This document shows positions 1 through 8,960 of a DNA stretch of 64,000 bases, piece by piece. Within the stretch, counting starts at the first letter, position 1. Each line of letters starts with the position of its first letter. The DNA comes from Flagellimonas beolgyonensis (GTDB taxonomy: Bacteria; Bacteroidota; Bacteroidia; Flavobacteriales; Flavobacteriaceae). The position numbers and the translations under genes were made by a program. The notes under the pieces are model-generated. The model was not told the DNA's origin. It was given only the letters and a program-made list of their open reading frames with translations, and made no database searches. The DNA lies in contig NZ_RZMY01000016.1 of NCBI RefSeq assembly GCF_003992615.1, positions 248,001 to 312,000 on the forward strand, in the 5' to 3' direction.

Positions 1-2
1 CA

Positions 3-2795
3 GGTGGTCAATTAGGAAGCCTAGTTGGAAATCTAGGCTACAACTACCTCGCCGCTGATGGTACCATAATTTGGGACACAGCAATTAATTCAAACTATAG
101 GTTCGATATTGCAGGATTGGGCAGGGATAGATATGAAGACTTTGATGGCGGAGATAATTCCACCAGTTATGATGACAAGAAACTACGCTATAACTTACAT
201 CAACGTATATCAAAAAGTGAGAATAGTGAAGCAGTGGTCACAATGTCCACCAATTCAGACTTTTCATCAGATAACCTAGAAACCACTAGACCCATAATTG
301 ATAATACCACTTGGGTTGGTGAATCGGTTACAACAACATCCTATCTCCATAACTATCTGCTTTGGGGAAATGACCGCAATAGTCTCAACCAAGTCGCAAC
401 CGAACTCCCACCGCAATTCGTTTCCCGAATCGAAAGGGAATGGCAAATTCAAAAAACTGTTTCACCAGGCGGTGTAGATCCTATTCAAAATGTCAGTGTT
501 CGTATAGATTTATCCGGATCCGATATTTTGGACAATGGAAACTGTGGAAATGTGTCACTTATTATTGATACTGATGGTGATGGCAATTTTCTAACTGGGC
601 CAATAACAGCTATACCCGCTACTAGCGTGGATGTATCCAAAAATGCCTACTTCGATAATGTAATTTTTGAACACCTCGATGTTTTCACTGTCGCATTTGT
701 TGATACAATCCCGCCAACGGCAAGCAATCCCTTAACAGAAACTGTTTGTGATGCTCCACCATTCCCTGACCCAACCGTAGTAACTGATGAAGCGGATAAT
801 TGTGCAGTGGATACTGTTACATTCATCGGAGATGTTTCAGATGGACTAACCAATCCAGAAACTATAACTCGCACCTATAGGATCACAGACATCTATGGAA
901 ACTACACAGATGTCCAACAAACAATCTACGTATTCATAACACCCAACATCGACCCAATTGCAGATGTTGACGCCTGTGATTCCTATTTTTTGCCTCCAAT
1001 AACAGGTACAAATCTATCTGGAAATGAAGCCTATTATGATTTATCCGGAGGGCCTTCAGGTGGAGGCAACAAATACAACCCTGGTGACGAAATTACGAGT
1101 ACGGTTACCCTATATATTTATGATGAAATTGGAGGAATATCATCGGTATGTTCTGATGAAGAAAAATTCACCGTGACGATCAACAACACACCCGTGGTGG
1201 ACGCGCCAGCCGACGTCACCGCATGTGACTCCTACATCCTGCCAGCCCTGGCCAACGGCAACTATTTCGACGCGCCCAACGGAGGGGGCAACCCACTCTT
1301 CGCAGGGGACGCCATAACCGTGAGCACAACACTCTACGTCTACAGCGAGACGGCCACCACACCGAACTGCTCCGCCGAGAGCTCCTTCACCGTGACGATC
1401 AACAACACAACAAATGCTGGTGATGATGGCATTCTAGTTATATGCGAAGCAAGTTCATTTAACGAAACAGATCTTTTCGCTCAGTTAGGAGGAACACCCG
1501 ATACAGGAGGAACCTGGAGTCCAGCTCTATCAGGGGCAGGTGTTTACACTTATACTGTATCCTCCCTAGCACCATGCAACAATGTAACGTCCACCGTTAC
1601 CGTATATGAACAGGAAATGCCCCAAGTTGACAACTTAAATGATGTTGAAGTTTGTGGCCAATATATCCTTCCTTCATTAACCCATGGTAACTACTTTACT
1701 GAACCGGAAGGGGCCGGAACACAATTATTTGCTGGTGATAGCATTACACAATCAACAACTGTGTTCATTTATAATCCCGGAACTACATCGTGTCCAAACG
1801 CGGAAAGTAGTTTCAATATCAATGTGACAAGTTTTGGAATAACCACTACTGTTCAAAATGAGACTTGTTGGGGAAATTCTGATGGATTTGTTGAAGTTGT
1901 TGCTGCTACATTGGAACTACCAATAAACGTTCAGTTAAACTCAACCGCGCCATCATTATACTCAGATAATTCATTTACCATTGATGGTTTGGCTCCAGGA
2001 AACTATGTGATGACCCTAATTGACAATGGTGGATGTCAATCAACAACCGCATTTGAAATTGAGGCAGGTGGTCCTAATTTAAATGCATCAGTAGAACCCA
2101 TTTATTCCTGTAATGATGGATTACCATCCAATTCCATAAATGTAATATTGGAGGACCCTACTGTTGCCAATGATGTGTTGTACGCGATTGACTCCAGCAA
2201 TCCGAATGATTTTGCTTTAGATCCAAATTTTGAAAACATCGGTTCGGGCAATCATACGCTACATATCCTTCATACCAATGGGTGTTTTTCAGAAATACCA
2301 TTTTCTATAGAAACAACAGCGCCCTTAAATCTAACATTGCTAAACGAATATGCCAACCAAATTACTGGTATGGCCAGCGGAGGGTTCCCACCATATACCT
2401 ATTATTTTGAGGACAACTCTGGAAGTCATGAAAATACCTATACCATTGATCATAGCGGAACTTTCGATGTTCGTGTTGTGGACAGCAATGGTTGTGAGGC
2501 CATTGCCAGTATTGCCCTGAACTTTGTTGATTTGGACATCCCCAATTTCTTTACCCCAAATAATGATGGACAAAACGATTATTGGAAACCAAGAAATATG
2601 GAGCTGTTCCCAGACATTGAGACCTACATTTTTGATAGGTATGGAAGAAAAATCAAGGTTTTGGGTCCTGTGGACAATGGTTGGGACGGAACCTATGAAT
2701 CTAAACCACTACCATCTGGGGATTATTGGTATACGGTAAAATTGAATGATGGATCTAAACGTGAATTTGTGGGCCATTTCACTTTGTACCGATAA
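3..2795 (+). CDS. T9SS type B (gliding motility-associated C-terminal) surface protein, 5' truncated by window edge
   Basis: Large secreted surface protein whose 5' end lies before the window; the frame is open from base 3, and the first in-window start codon (TTG at 117) is not the real start. The leading residues, including an FDIAGLGRD-like block, resemble the laminin-G/DUF8202-like domains common in flavobacterial adhesins. They are followed by Ig-like modules, three of them related (about bases 940-1190, 1191-1409 and 1620-1830; Cys-x-x-Tyr-x-LP and GNYF blocks). The last ~90 residues form a CHU_C sorting domain (NFFTPNNDGQNDYW, then FDRYGRKI, NGWDGTY and PSGDYWY), which directs T9SS export and attachment. 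The next gene, 12 bp on, is PorP/SprF, the usual partner. One module has very different base composition (see the repeat entry). Ligand unknown. Confidence 0.9.
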   Translation, partial: GGQLGSLVGNLGYNYLAADGTIIWDTAINSNYRFDIAGLGRDRYEDFDGGDNSTSYDDKKLRYNLHQRISKSENSEAVVTMSTNSDFSSDNLETTRPIIDNTTWVGESVTTTSYLHNYLLWGNDRNSLNQVATELPPQFVSRIEREWQIQKTVSPGGVDPIQNVSVRIDLSGSDILDNGNCGNVSLIIDTDGDGNFLTGPITAIPATSVDVSKNAYFDNVIFEHLDVFTVAFVDTIPPTASNPLTETVCDAPPFPDPTVVTDEADNCAVDTVTFIGDVSDGLTNPETITRTYRITDIYGNYTDVQQTIYVFITPNIDPIADVDACDSYFLPPITGTNLSGNEAYYDLSGGPSGGGNKYNPGDEITSTVTLYIYDEIGGISSVCSDEEKFTVTINNTPVVDAPADVTACDSYILPALANGNYFDAPNGGGNPLFAGDAITVSTTLYVYSETATTPNCSAESSFTVTINNTTNAGDDGILVICEASSFNETDLFAQLGGTPDTGGTWSPALSGAGVYTYTVSSLAPCNNVTSTVTVYEQEMPQVDNLNDVEVCGQYILPSLTHGNYFTEPEGAGTQLFAGDSITQSTTVFIYNPGTTSCPNAESSFNINVTSFGITTTVQNETCWGNSDGFVEVVAATLELPINVQLNSTAPSLYSDNSFTIDGLAPGNYVMTLIDNGGCQSTTAFEIEAGGPNLNASVEPIYSCNDGLPSNSINVILEDPTVANDVLYAIDSSNPNDFALDPNFENIGSGNHTLHILHTNGCFSEIPFSIETTAPLNLTLLNEYANQITGMASGGFPPYTYYFEDNSGSHENTYTIDHSGTFDVRVVDSNGCEAIASIALNFVDLDIPNFFTPNNDGQNDYWKPRNMELFPDIETYIFDRYGRKIKVLGPVDNGWDGTYESKPLPSGDYWYTVKLNDGSKREFVGHFTLYR
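1167..1409 (+). repeat. GC-rich intragenic cassette bounded by 24-bp exact direct repeats
   Basis: The same 24 bases (starting ttcaccgtgacgatc) occur at 1167-1190 and 1386-1409, exactly 219 bp (73 codons) apart and in frame. The 195 bp between them count to about 65% G+C with many GCC, GAC, AAC and CTG codons, while flanking modules of the same gene are AT-richer. The encoded module is related to the neighbouring modules, so this looks like a homologous module from a GC-rich source exchanged or inserted by recombination in the repeats. Presence is certain; origin is inferred. Confidence 0.85.
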
Positions 2796-2807
2796 AGAAT
2801 CGAATAA

Positions 2808-3755
2808 ATGAGGAAAAGAATTGTATTACTGACATTTTTGTTGAACACCTGTTGGGTGATTGGCCAAGAATTGACCATACCTCAACTATCCCAATATTTG
2901 TCTGACAACCCTTTTGTAATGTCTCCTTCATTTGCCGGGATTGGCAATTATGTAAAAGTAAGGATGAACGGGTTGACTCAGTGGGTGGGAATCAAGGATG
3001 CTCCCGACACGCAATCATTGTCCGCAGATGTTCGATTGGGGAATCGGTCGGGTATTGGAATGGTCCTTTACAATGATTCCAATGGTGAGACGAAGCAACG
3101 GGGCGGTAAAGTTTCCTTCGCCCATCATCTGACCCTTGATAAATATGAAGCACAGTATCTATCCCTTGCCCTATCATTCAATCTAAATCAATTTAGAATT
3201 GATATTGAAAATTTTGAGGACAATAACGATATGGCCGTTGTCAACGACCGAGCTTCCAGCAACCCCAATTTTGATTTGGGAACATTGTATCGAAAGGGAG
3301 GATTTTATCTCAGTCTCAATGTTGCGAACATCCTGAACAAGGATTTTGAAAAGTTCAATCCCATCTTTGAGCCCAATACCTTAAGAAACTATTATTTGTA
3401 TACCGGGTATCAATACAGGAAACATAAAAGGGACAACTTTGAGATAGAGCCTTCAATCTTCTTTCAATATTTTGAAAATGATGGACGCTCCATAACGGAT
3501 ATCAACACCAAGTTTAAATGGTTTGATTTTCTGGATTATTATTACGCCGGTATCACCTACCGGTTCTTGAACGATCAATTTGGAACTCCTCTTTATGTTG
3601 CACCGGTCATCGGTCTTAAAAAAGGAGACTTTTACTTCGGTTATTCCTATCAAGTAATTATGAATGAAATACTCGGATATTCCAGTGGCACCCATGTGGT
3701 AACGCTTGGGATTGACCTTTTTCAAGGAATTTCAAATTGTTCATGTACCTATTAA
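2808..3755 (+). CDS. PorP/SprF family type IX secretion-associated outer membrane protein
   Basis: Predicted outer-membrane beta-barrel of the PorP/SprF family, 315 aa. It has a signal peptide ending near VIGQ, then the family's hallmark N-terminal sequence (NPFVMSPSFAGIGNY, followed by TQWVGI), and alternating aromatic strands to the C-terminus. In Flavobacterium johnsoniae, SprF is needed for secretion of the adhesin SprB, and paralogues are usually encoded next to a CHU_C-tailed substrate. Here it follows such a gene by 12 bp, so it is probably the dedicated translocation or anchoring partner of the upstream adhesin. A second such pair lies at 10.4-15.5 kb on the other strand. Confidence 0.9.
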   Translation: MRKRIVLLTFLLNTCWVIGQELTIPQLSQYLSDNPFVMSPSFAGIGNYVKVRMNGLTQWVGIKDAPDTQSLSADVRLGNRSGIGMVLYNDSNGETKQRGGKVSFAHHLTLDKYEAQYLSLALSFNLNQFRIDIENFEDNNDMAVVNDRASSNPNFDLGTLYRKGGFYLSLNVANILNKDFEKFNPIFEPNTLRNYYLYTGYQYRKHKRDNFEIEPSIFFQYFENDGRSITDINTKFKWFDFLDYYYAGITYRFLNDQFGTPLYVAPVIGLKKGDFYFGYSYQVIMNEILGYSSGTHVVTLGIDLFQGISNCSCTY

Positions 3756-3776
3756 ATAAAAAAACACTATTCGAAA

Positions 3777-4787
3777 ATGAAATTATTCCCAAACAAATCG
3801 AAAATGCTCAACCTATTGAAAATTATGGTCCTATTATGTTTAATGGTCGCCTGTAGCGATGATGAATCGAATTTTCCATTCGGCACAAAAGTCAATGAGG
3901 TAAAAATCTCAGCATCCACAAAAGATACCATCATCAATGTTTTGGTGGGCAATGCAAAGGTGCCCATTTACCTGGCCGTACCGGACAATTGTACCAATCC
4001 ATCTTTTCCAGCTGTTGTTGTCCTTCACGGATCAGGCGGTATGTGGAAAAATGATGACCCCAATAACGGTGAAATGTCCAGCCAATTCAAGGAATGGCGA
4101 GATATTTTGGCCAGTAATTGCATTGTTGGAGCTTTTGTGGACAGTTACTCTGGACGGGGTGTAACCGAAAGAACCGGCAAATGGACCAAAGCACCCGATA
4201 ATTTTAGAATCAGTGCACAATTTGTTCGTCCAGCTGATGCCAACGCTGCCCTTGAACAATTAAAACAATTGAAATTTAGCGACGGTAGCTTGGTTGTGCG
4301 AGCAGCGGATATTGGCATTTTAGGTTTTTCGGATGGAGGCACTGCTTTGGCTGCAACCCTGTACGATACAGAAACTACTCCAAACGGCTGGGAATGGACC
4401 CAATCGTTTGATGGAAAGGAGTATGACAAAGCTTCCGGGGTGCTCCCCCCTGCTCCCAAACCCAAAGAAGGTTTTGCCGGTGGAGTTTTTTACTATGGAG
4501 GGTCCTCCGGTTTTGGCTATTGGGGAACCAATGCGTGCAATGAAGATGCAAATGTTGCAAACATATACTTTCCCTATGCCCCAATCTTATATCAGATTCC
4601 TGAAAAGGGCTATTTGACCGACACCAACCTCTGTATGTATACCCTATTAAAGGATAAAGGGGCCAATGTTGAACTAATTGAATACCAGAATGTCGGCCAT
4701 GGCTTTGATACTGATGGAAATTCCCAAAGTCAGGAAGCGCGACAAAATACAATCAATTGGTTCAAAGAAATTTTACACATGAATTGA
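3777..4787 (+). CDS. alpha/beta hydrolase lipoprotein, dienelactone hydrolase family
   Basis: Predicted secreted lipoprotein hydrolase, 336 aa. A hydrophobic stretch leads to a lipobox (LMVAC, Cys about residue 26) followed by SDDES, so it is probably lipid-anchored. The alpha/beta hydrolase fold is shown by the VVVLHGSGG oxyanion strand-loop, the nucleophile elbow GFSDGG with serine, and a late NVGHGFD block holding the probable catalytic His. Dienelactone hydrolase-like proteins cleave esters or lactones, but the substrate cannot be read here. The first ATG (3777) gives a long n-region; the ATG at 3804 is an alternative. It sits 21 bp after the PorP/SprF gene and may share its transcript. 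Confidence 0.75.
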   Translation: MKLFPNKSKMLNLLKIMVLLCLMVACSDDESNFPFGTKVNEVKISASTKDTIINVLVGNAKVPIYLAVPDNCTNPSFPAVVVLHGSGGMWKNDDPNNGEMSSQFKEWRDILASNCIVGAFVDSYSGRGVTERTGKWTKAPDNFRISAQFVRPADANAALEQLKQLKFSDGSLVVRAADIGILGFSDGGTALAATLYDTETTPNGWEWTQSFDGKEYDKASGVLPPAPKPKEGFAGGVFYYGGSSGFGYWGTNACNEDANVANIYFPYAPILYQIPEKGYLTDTNLCMYTLLKDKGANVELIEYQNVGHGFDTDGNSQSQEARQNTINWFKEILHMN

Positions 4788-4942
4788 AATAAAATAAACG
4801 ACAAACAAATTAGCAGAAATAACATTAAAAAGTATACAAAAAATTATCAGTTTCCTTGAGCCACAAAAAAGGAGCAACTGAATTTCAACCTCAAATCATT
4901 TAGTAAATACATCTAAAATCAGAACACCTAAATATAAATGAG

Positions 4943-5329
4943 ATGAGAGATAACTTTCTTGAAAAATGGATATTGGACTTAGTTAAATCAGAATATGAAT
5001 TTGGAAAAATCCCAAAACATGCCACCTATAGACTAAGGGAACGCATGGATGATTTCATAGAGGTATCCATTGAATGGATGGATACTGAAAACAACACCCA
5101 TAAAACAGTTTATCATGCCAGGTCTTATGGAAAAATGTTAGCGGACAAAGTTACTGAGCCAATGAAAGATTCCATTTTTGAACTGGAGAACTACTATACC
5201 CTTGAAATTCATACGTACATAAATCACATCAAAAGAAATTACAGTACAAGAAAAATTGCCAATTATGATGTTATGGGGGTATTGGGACAGTTGAAAGATA
5301 ATATAGAGATTCCGGAACCCAATTCATAA
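4943..5329 (+). CDS. hypothetical protein, 128 aa
   Basis: Not recognised. A soluble, highly charged protein with no signal peptide or membrane segment. The N-terminal half holds a KIPKHATYRLRERMD stretch and a central part (THKTVYHARSYGKML) that may be beta-rich; the C-terminal half looks helical. Codon use and A+T content are similar to its downstream neighbour and AT-richer than the housekeeping genes. It stands alone, with about 155 bp of gene-free AT-rich sequence upstream. The ATG at 4943 follows two in-register bases of another ATG-like trinucleotide. No function is proposed. Confidence 0.6.
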   Translation: MRDNFLEKWILDLVKSEYEFGKIPKHATYRLRERMDDFIEVSIEWMDTENNTHKTVYHARSYGKMLADKVTEPMKDSIFELENYYTLEIHTYINHIKRNYSTRKIANYDVMGVLGQLKDNIEIPEPNS

Positions 5330-5489
5330 AACGGCCATGCATTTCAACCCAAAAAAGTTACGGTTTATCGGTGCGATTTCATACGTCAATTGGAAACCCA
5401 CATCCGTATATTTTGGTGGTCCAAGCTGACATTTAATTTGTTACTTGGGTAGTAATTAGCATGTTCCCCTAAATAAAATTTTGACATCT

Positions 5490-6149
5490 ATGCTTTTATT
5501 CACCATTATTTGGACCCTGATCTGCGCTACGATAATTATTGGTTATCCATTGTATTTGTTCAACACGCCATCAACCTTTGATAAAATTCCAAATAGGATT
5601 CAAAAATTAAAGGAATCAAATACAGTTGAGCTCATTTCATTCGATATTCGAGACTTTTTACCGGGTTGGTCCGTATGCTTGGATGTTCCCCAATTGACCG
5701 ATGAAGTAATTCGCAACAACCCTATTCTTTTTTACTTGGAATCTGAAGAGAATTGCCTAAAACTTCCTTTGAACAATGCAACTTTTGGATATACGGCACA
5801 TGTGTATAAGAATGTTGGGAAGGTATATGTAACGTTTAAATCACTCCAGGACGGGGTAACAAATTTCTATGTGCCAGCCTGGCATTTAAAGAAATTGAAA
5901 ATACTAATTATAAGAGCCAAAGATAGCGAGCTTAAAAGTGACTGGGATTTTAAACACAACTTGTCCTCCACTCAATTAAGAGTCGGGAACAACTTAGTCA
6001 ATATTCAAGATTATGAAGATATGTTGGGATACTTCAGCAATGTTTCCACCATAGATTTTAAAGGACATTATAAAGCATTAAAACCAAAAAAGCGCCGGAG
6101 TGTAGGTTCTCCAAATTTTAGGAATGGTAATCTTGTTTCAACAGGATAA
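5490..6149 (+). CDS. hypothetical membrane-anchored protein, 219 aa
   Basis: Not firmly recognised. One N-terminal hydrophobic segment (about residues 1-25, LLFTIIWTLICATIIIGYP) acts as signal anchor. The ectodomain has a block (WSVCLDVPQLTDEVIRNNPI, then FYLES and LKLPL) that recalls a small beta-sandwich domain found C-terminally in some flavobacterial lipoproteins; this likeness is from memory and weak. The C-terminus is basic (KALKPKKRRS) with a Gly/Asn-rich tail. An in-frame TTG lies 9 bp upstream, but the ATG at 5490 begins the hydrophobic segment directly. A strong terminator follows at 6185. Confidence 0.6.
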   Translation: MLLFTIIWTLICATIIIGYPLYLFNTPSTFDKIPNRIQKLKESNTVELISFDIRDFLPGWSVCLDVPQLTDEVIRNNPILFYLESEENCLKLPLNNATFGYTAHVYKNVGKVYVTFKSLQDGVTNFYVPAWHLKKLKILIIRAKDSELKSDWDFKHNLSSTQLRVGNNLVNIQDYEDMLGYFSNVSTIDFKGHYKALKPKKRRSVGSPNFRNGNLVSTG

Positions 6150-6184
6150 CAGTACTCTTTAGTGTTCATTTAACCTACGGCATG

Positions 6185-6221
6185 GCGGCGTTTTGAAATA
6201 ATAAACGTCGCTTTGTTTTTT
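6185..6221 (+). terminator. Rho-independent terminator
   Basis: Nine-base arms GCGGCGTTT (6185-6193) and AAACGTCGC (6203-6211) pair with one G-U, around a 9-nt AT-rich loop, followed by TTTGTTTTTT. It is placed 36 bp after the stop of the 5490 gene. Confidence 0.75.
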
Positions 6222-6994
6222 AAGGCCACCTGTATTTCTGGAAGCCTATAAACCCGAAACCTCCTTTCATGAATTCAAAACAGTGATTCGTCAAATAGTA
6301 AAGGATTGTTCCCTTTATCCACTTTAGATTTACAAGTGAATGCCAGAGAGATTGGTTAAAAAATAAACGGGCTGCACAGGTAAGCATTTGCTTTCATCTT
6401 CTTTTCTGGCGATGAAGATGGTGTGGCCCATTATTTCAATTTTAAAAAGCTTACAATGTTATTAACCCCAAAATAGTAAAATTCAAACTCACCATGAGTA
6501 ATTTCCTTAAGCTGAAAGCAAGTATGGGGTTATGCTGCGCAACAGTAATGTTTGGAGATAAAAGTGGTGAGTTATTTTACACTCTAAAAAAGATTAGAAC
6601 AAAAAAACCTCAATGCCAATGACCGATCAAAACCCTACTGCTTAAGAAAATAGATTTGACCATCTATTGGAATAACCCAAACTTCCCCCCTAAACATTAT
6701 TTAAAAAACAAGAACCTACTGTTTGCTTTGCAAATGAACTTTAAGCCTTTGTGATACAAGGTGATGTGGATGAGATTTGATAACAATCTTTGAAGCTTAA
6801 CCTACACAGGAATTGTAGTTGTATTATGAGCTGAAAAGACGGGCCTTCAATTTCAGAAAGATGAATGCCCTTAATTTCAGGTATACAATTGAAACATGTT
6901 TACCTGACAGCTATTAACGTTAATACTGTTTCAAATATAAAAAATAATTTAATTCTTACAATAAGAATACTATTTTTCTTAATCCATTTACATA
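6222..6994. other. gene-poor AT-rich interval
   Basis: About 770 bp with no convincing gene on either strand. Stop codons are frequent in all frames. The longest notable ORF is a 42-codon one at 6494-6622 (begins MSNFLKLKAS, contains GLCC) with no recognisable family. Toward the 3' end the DNA becomes strongly AT-rich and holds a 12-bp perfect palindrome ATTAACGTTAAT (6913-6924) and a 7-bp inverted repeat at 6952-6968, suggesting the control region of the kinase operon. The rest could be decayed coding sequence or an untranslated RNA; nothing more can be supported. Confidence 0.5.
6952..6968. promoter_or_regulatory. inverted repeat upstream of 7TM-DISM kinase/LytTR operon
   Basis: ATTCTTA-CAA-TAAGAAT, perfect 7-bp arms with a 3-bp spacer, in the AT-rich region before the kinase gene. 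It could be an operator, but LytTR regulators usually bind direct repeats, so the binding protein is unknown. Confidence 0.3.
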
Positions 6995-7078
6995 ATGGAA
7001 CAACCTCTTGGACATAAATATTTCATTTCCTGCTTTTTCCTAAGATTTGGTTTAACAAACAGTGAGGAAGATGGGAGG

Positions 7079-8950
7079 ATGAATAGGTTCCAATTCAGAT
7101 CGGTACCTAAAGATCAAAACTTTTACGCACGAAAAGCTTTTTTGCTCCTATGCTTGATTTGTTGTTCCATGGTTTATGGCCAATCCACATGGTCTGATAG
7201 AAACACCTTCCCTGTTCCATTTGACTATCTCACTTTGGATGAACCCAATATAAACTTAAAAGGTTTATTGGAATCCAATCCCACTTTTTTGCCTGGTAAC
7301 ACTTTACAATTTGAAAATCTAAAAACAACCTATTGGGTACGGCTCGATTTTAAAAACAACCTCGAGCACTTGAAAACGAGCAAAGGATGGCGTTTACGCA
7401 CCAAGGATTTTAGCAAGGCTTTTATCTTCTTTAACGAAAATGGCCAAATCCATCAAAGGCCAGTGGGTAAATTCAATAAGCAGGAAGAAAAAGCTTCCTT
7501 CATTTACACCCCTGGCATCTATTTTACAAATGATCAATTGATCGACAATCAATACCTATACCTAAAAATCCAATTGACATTCGCACTACCTGGCAAACCC
7601 AAGTTTGAATACCTTTCCGATGCAAACAATCGGTTTTACACCCAATACTACAACATAGAAGATTTAAAACAACTATTCCCTGACCAAATCTATCTTGGAG
7701 CATGTGGCATTATTTTCATCACTTTTTTGGTAGTGTACCTGAACATCCACAAACTGGAATTTCTCTTTTATGCACTATATGTGCTCTTTTCAATCGTTTA
7801 TCTGTTGCAGGATAATCTATTGATTCCAGGTTATATAAACTTTTATGATAGCTTATTTGGCTATTGGAGTGTTGTTATTTCACAAGTCTTGATCAACCTG
7901 TTCTATATTGCTTTTGCCGTACACTATTTGGACACCAAAAAGAAGCATCCCCTTCTTCATACAAGCATGCACATCATCATAGGGTTTTTAACCGTACTTG
8001 TTATCACAGATTTTTTGGTATTTTTTACTGGTAATTATGTCGCCCACAGTTATCTTTTAAATATCCAAAGATTGGTGATGACCCTTTTTGGGATTGTCTC
8101 CATGGCCTATTTATTAATGGTCTGCAAGGACAAGTTGGCCATATTTGTGGTTGTCGGATCCTTTATCTACATGGTCGGGGCCTTGGGCTATTTATTTACA
8201 CTAAACAAACATCTTATGGTTCTTGGGTCCAGTATTGAAATCATTATTTTCTCCTTGGGTCTCGCCTACAAGATAAAACTGGAATATGAAGGTAGGTTGA
8301 CACTACAACAAGAGGTCATGTCGAAAGAAATCAATGTACTCCGGGCACAAATGAACCCTCATTTTGTGTTTAATGCCCTTAGTTCCATCCAGCATTTGAT
8401 ACTGCAGAACAATAGAAAAGCAGCTCTTTCCTATTTATCCAAGTTTTCGAAATTGGCTCGTAACGTACTTGAAAGTTCGAGGGAGGCCATTGTTTCCTTG
8501 ACCGAAGAGATTGATTTGCTGCGTTCCTATCTGGAATTGGAATCACTTCGGTTTGACAATGCTTTTTCCTATTCCATTGTAGTGGACGAATCCCTGGAAA
8601 CCGATATTATCGAAGTTCCTTTGATGCTCTTACAACCCTTTGCCGAAAATGCCATTATACATGGACTGGTCGGAAAGAAAAAAGGAAAAAAATGCCTTTG
8701 TATCCGTATCCAGAAAATGGGTAATTTCTGTATCATAGAAATTGAGGATAATGGCATTGGTAGAATTCCATACATATCAGTCAATAAAGAACAAAACAGG
8801 ACATCATGTGGTATGAAAATTACCCAGCGTCGGTTAAAAATGCTCCATGATTCGGAAGAAAACAAAAATACTTTGGAAATTGTTGATAAATTCGACTCTA
8901 AGGGGAATCCCGCTGGAACCAAGGTGATCATAAAATTATATAACCCCTAA
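7079..8950 (+). CDS. 7TM-DISM sensor histidine kinase (LytS/YehU type)
   Basis: Membrane sensor kinase, 623 aa from this start. Order: signal peptide (FLLLCLICCSMVYGQ), a periplasmic beta-domain of the 7TMR-DISMED2 kind (WVRLDFKNN), seven membrane segments (about bases 7690-8270), then a cytoplasmic HisKA_7TM/His_kinase domain with the phospho-acceptor region MNPHFVFNALSSIQHLI and a HATPase domain (N-box PFAENAIIHGL, G-box EIEDNGIGR). This family signals to LytTR regulators, and such a gene follows by 10 bp. The stimulus may be a carbohydrate or other envelope ligand (inference). An upstream in-frame ATG at 6995 would add 28 residues before the signal peptide; 7079 puts the signal nearer the N-terminus. 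Confidence 0.87.
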   Translation: MNRFQFRSVPKDQNFYARKAFLLLCLICCSMVYGQSTWSDRNTFPVPFDYLTLDEPNINLKGLLESNPTFLPGNTLQFENLKTTYWVRLDFKNNLEHLKTSKGWRLRTKDFSKAFIFFNENGQIHQRPVGKFNKQEEKASFIYTPGIYFTNDQLIDNQYLYLKIQLTFALPGKPKFEYLSDANNRFYTQYYNIEDLKQLFPDQIYLGACGIIFITFLVVYLNIHKLEFLFYALYVLFSIVYLLQDNLLIPGYINFYDSLFGYWSVVISQVLINLFYIAFAVHYLDTKKKHPLLHTSMHIIIGFLTVLVITDFLVFFTGNYVAHSYLLNIQRLVMTLFGIVSMAYLLMVCKDKLAIFVVVGSFIYMVGALGYLFTLNKHLMVLGSSIEIIIFSLGLAYKIKLEYEGRLTLQQEVMSKEINVLRAQMNPHFVFNALSSIQHLILQNNRKAALSYLSKFSKLARNVLESSREAIVSLTEEIDLLRSYLELESLRFDNAFSYSIVVDESLETDIIEVPLMLLQPFAENAIIHGLVGKKKGKKCLCIRIQKMGNFCIIEIEDNGIGRIPYISVNKEQNRTSCGMKITQRRLKMLHDSEENKNTLEIVDKFDSKGNPAGTKVIIKLYNP

Positions 8951-8960
8951 AAACAACCAA

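Noticed and set aside
6494..6622. 42-codon ORF in the gene-poor interval
   Set aside because: No family, no promoter or terminator, and length expected by chance.
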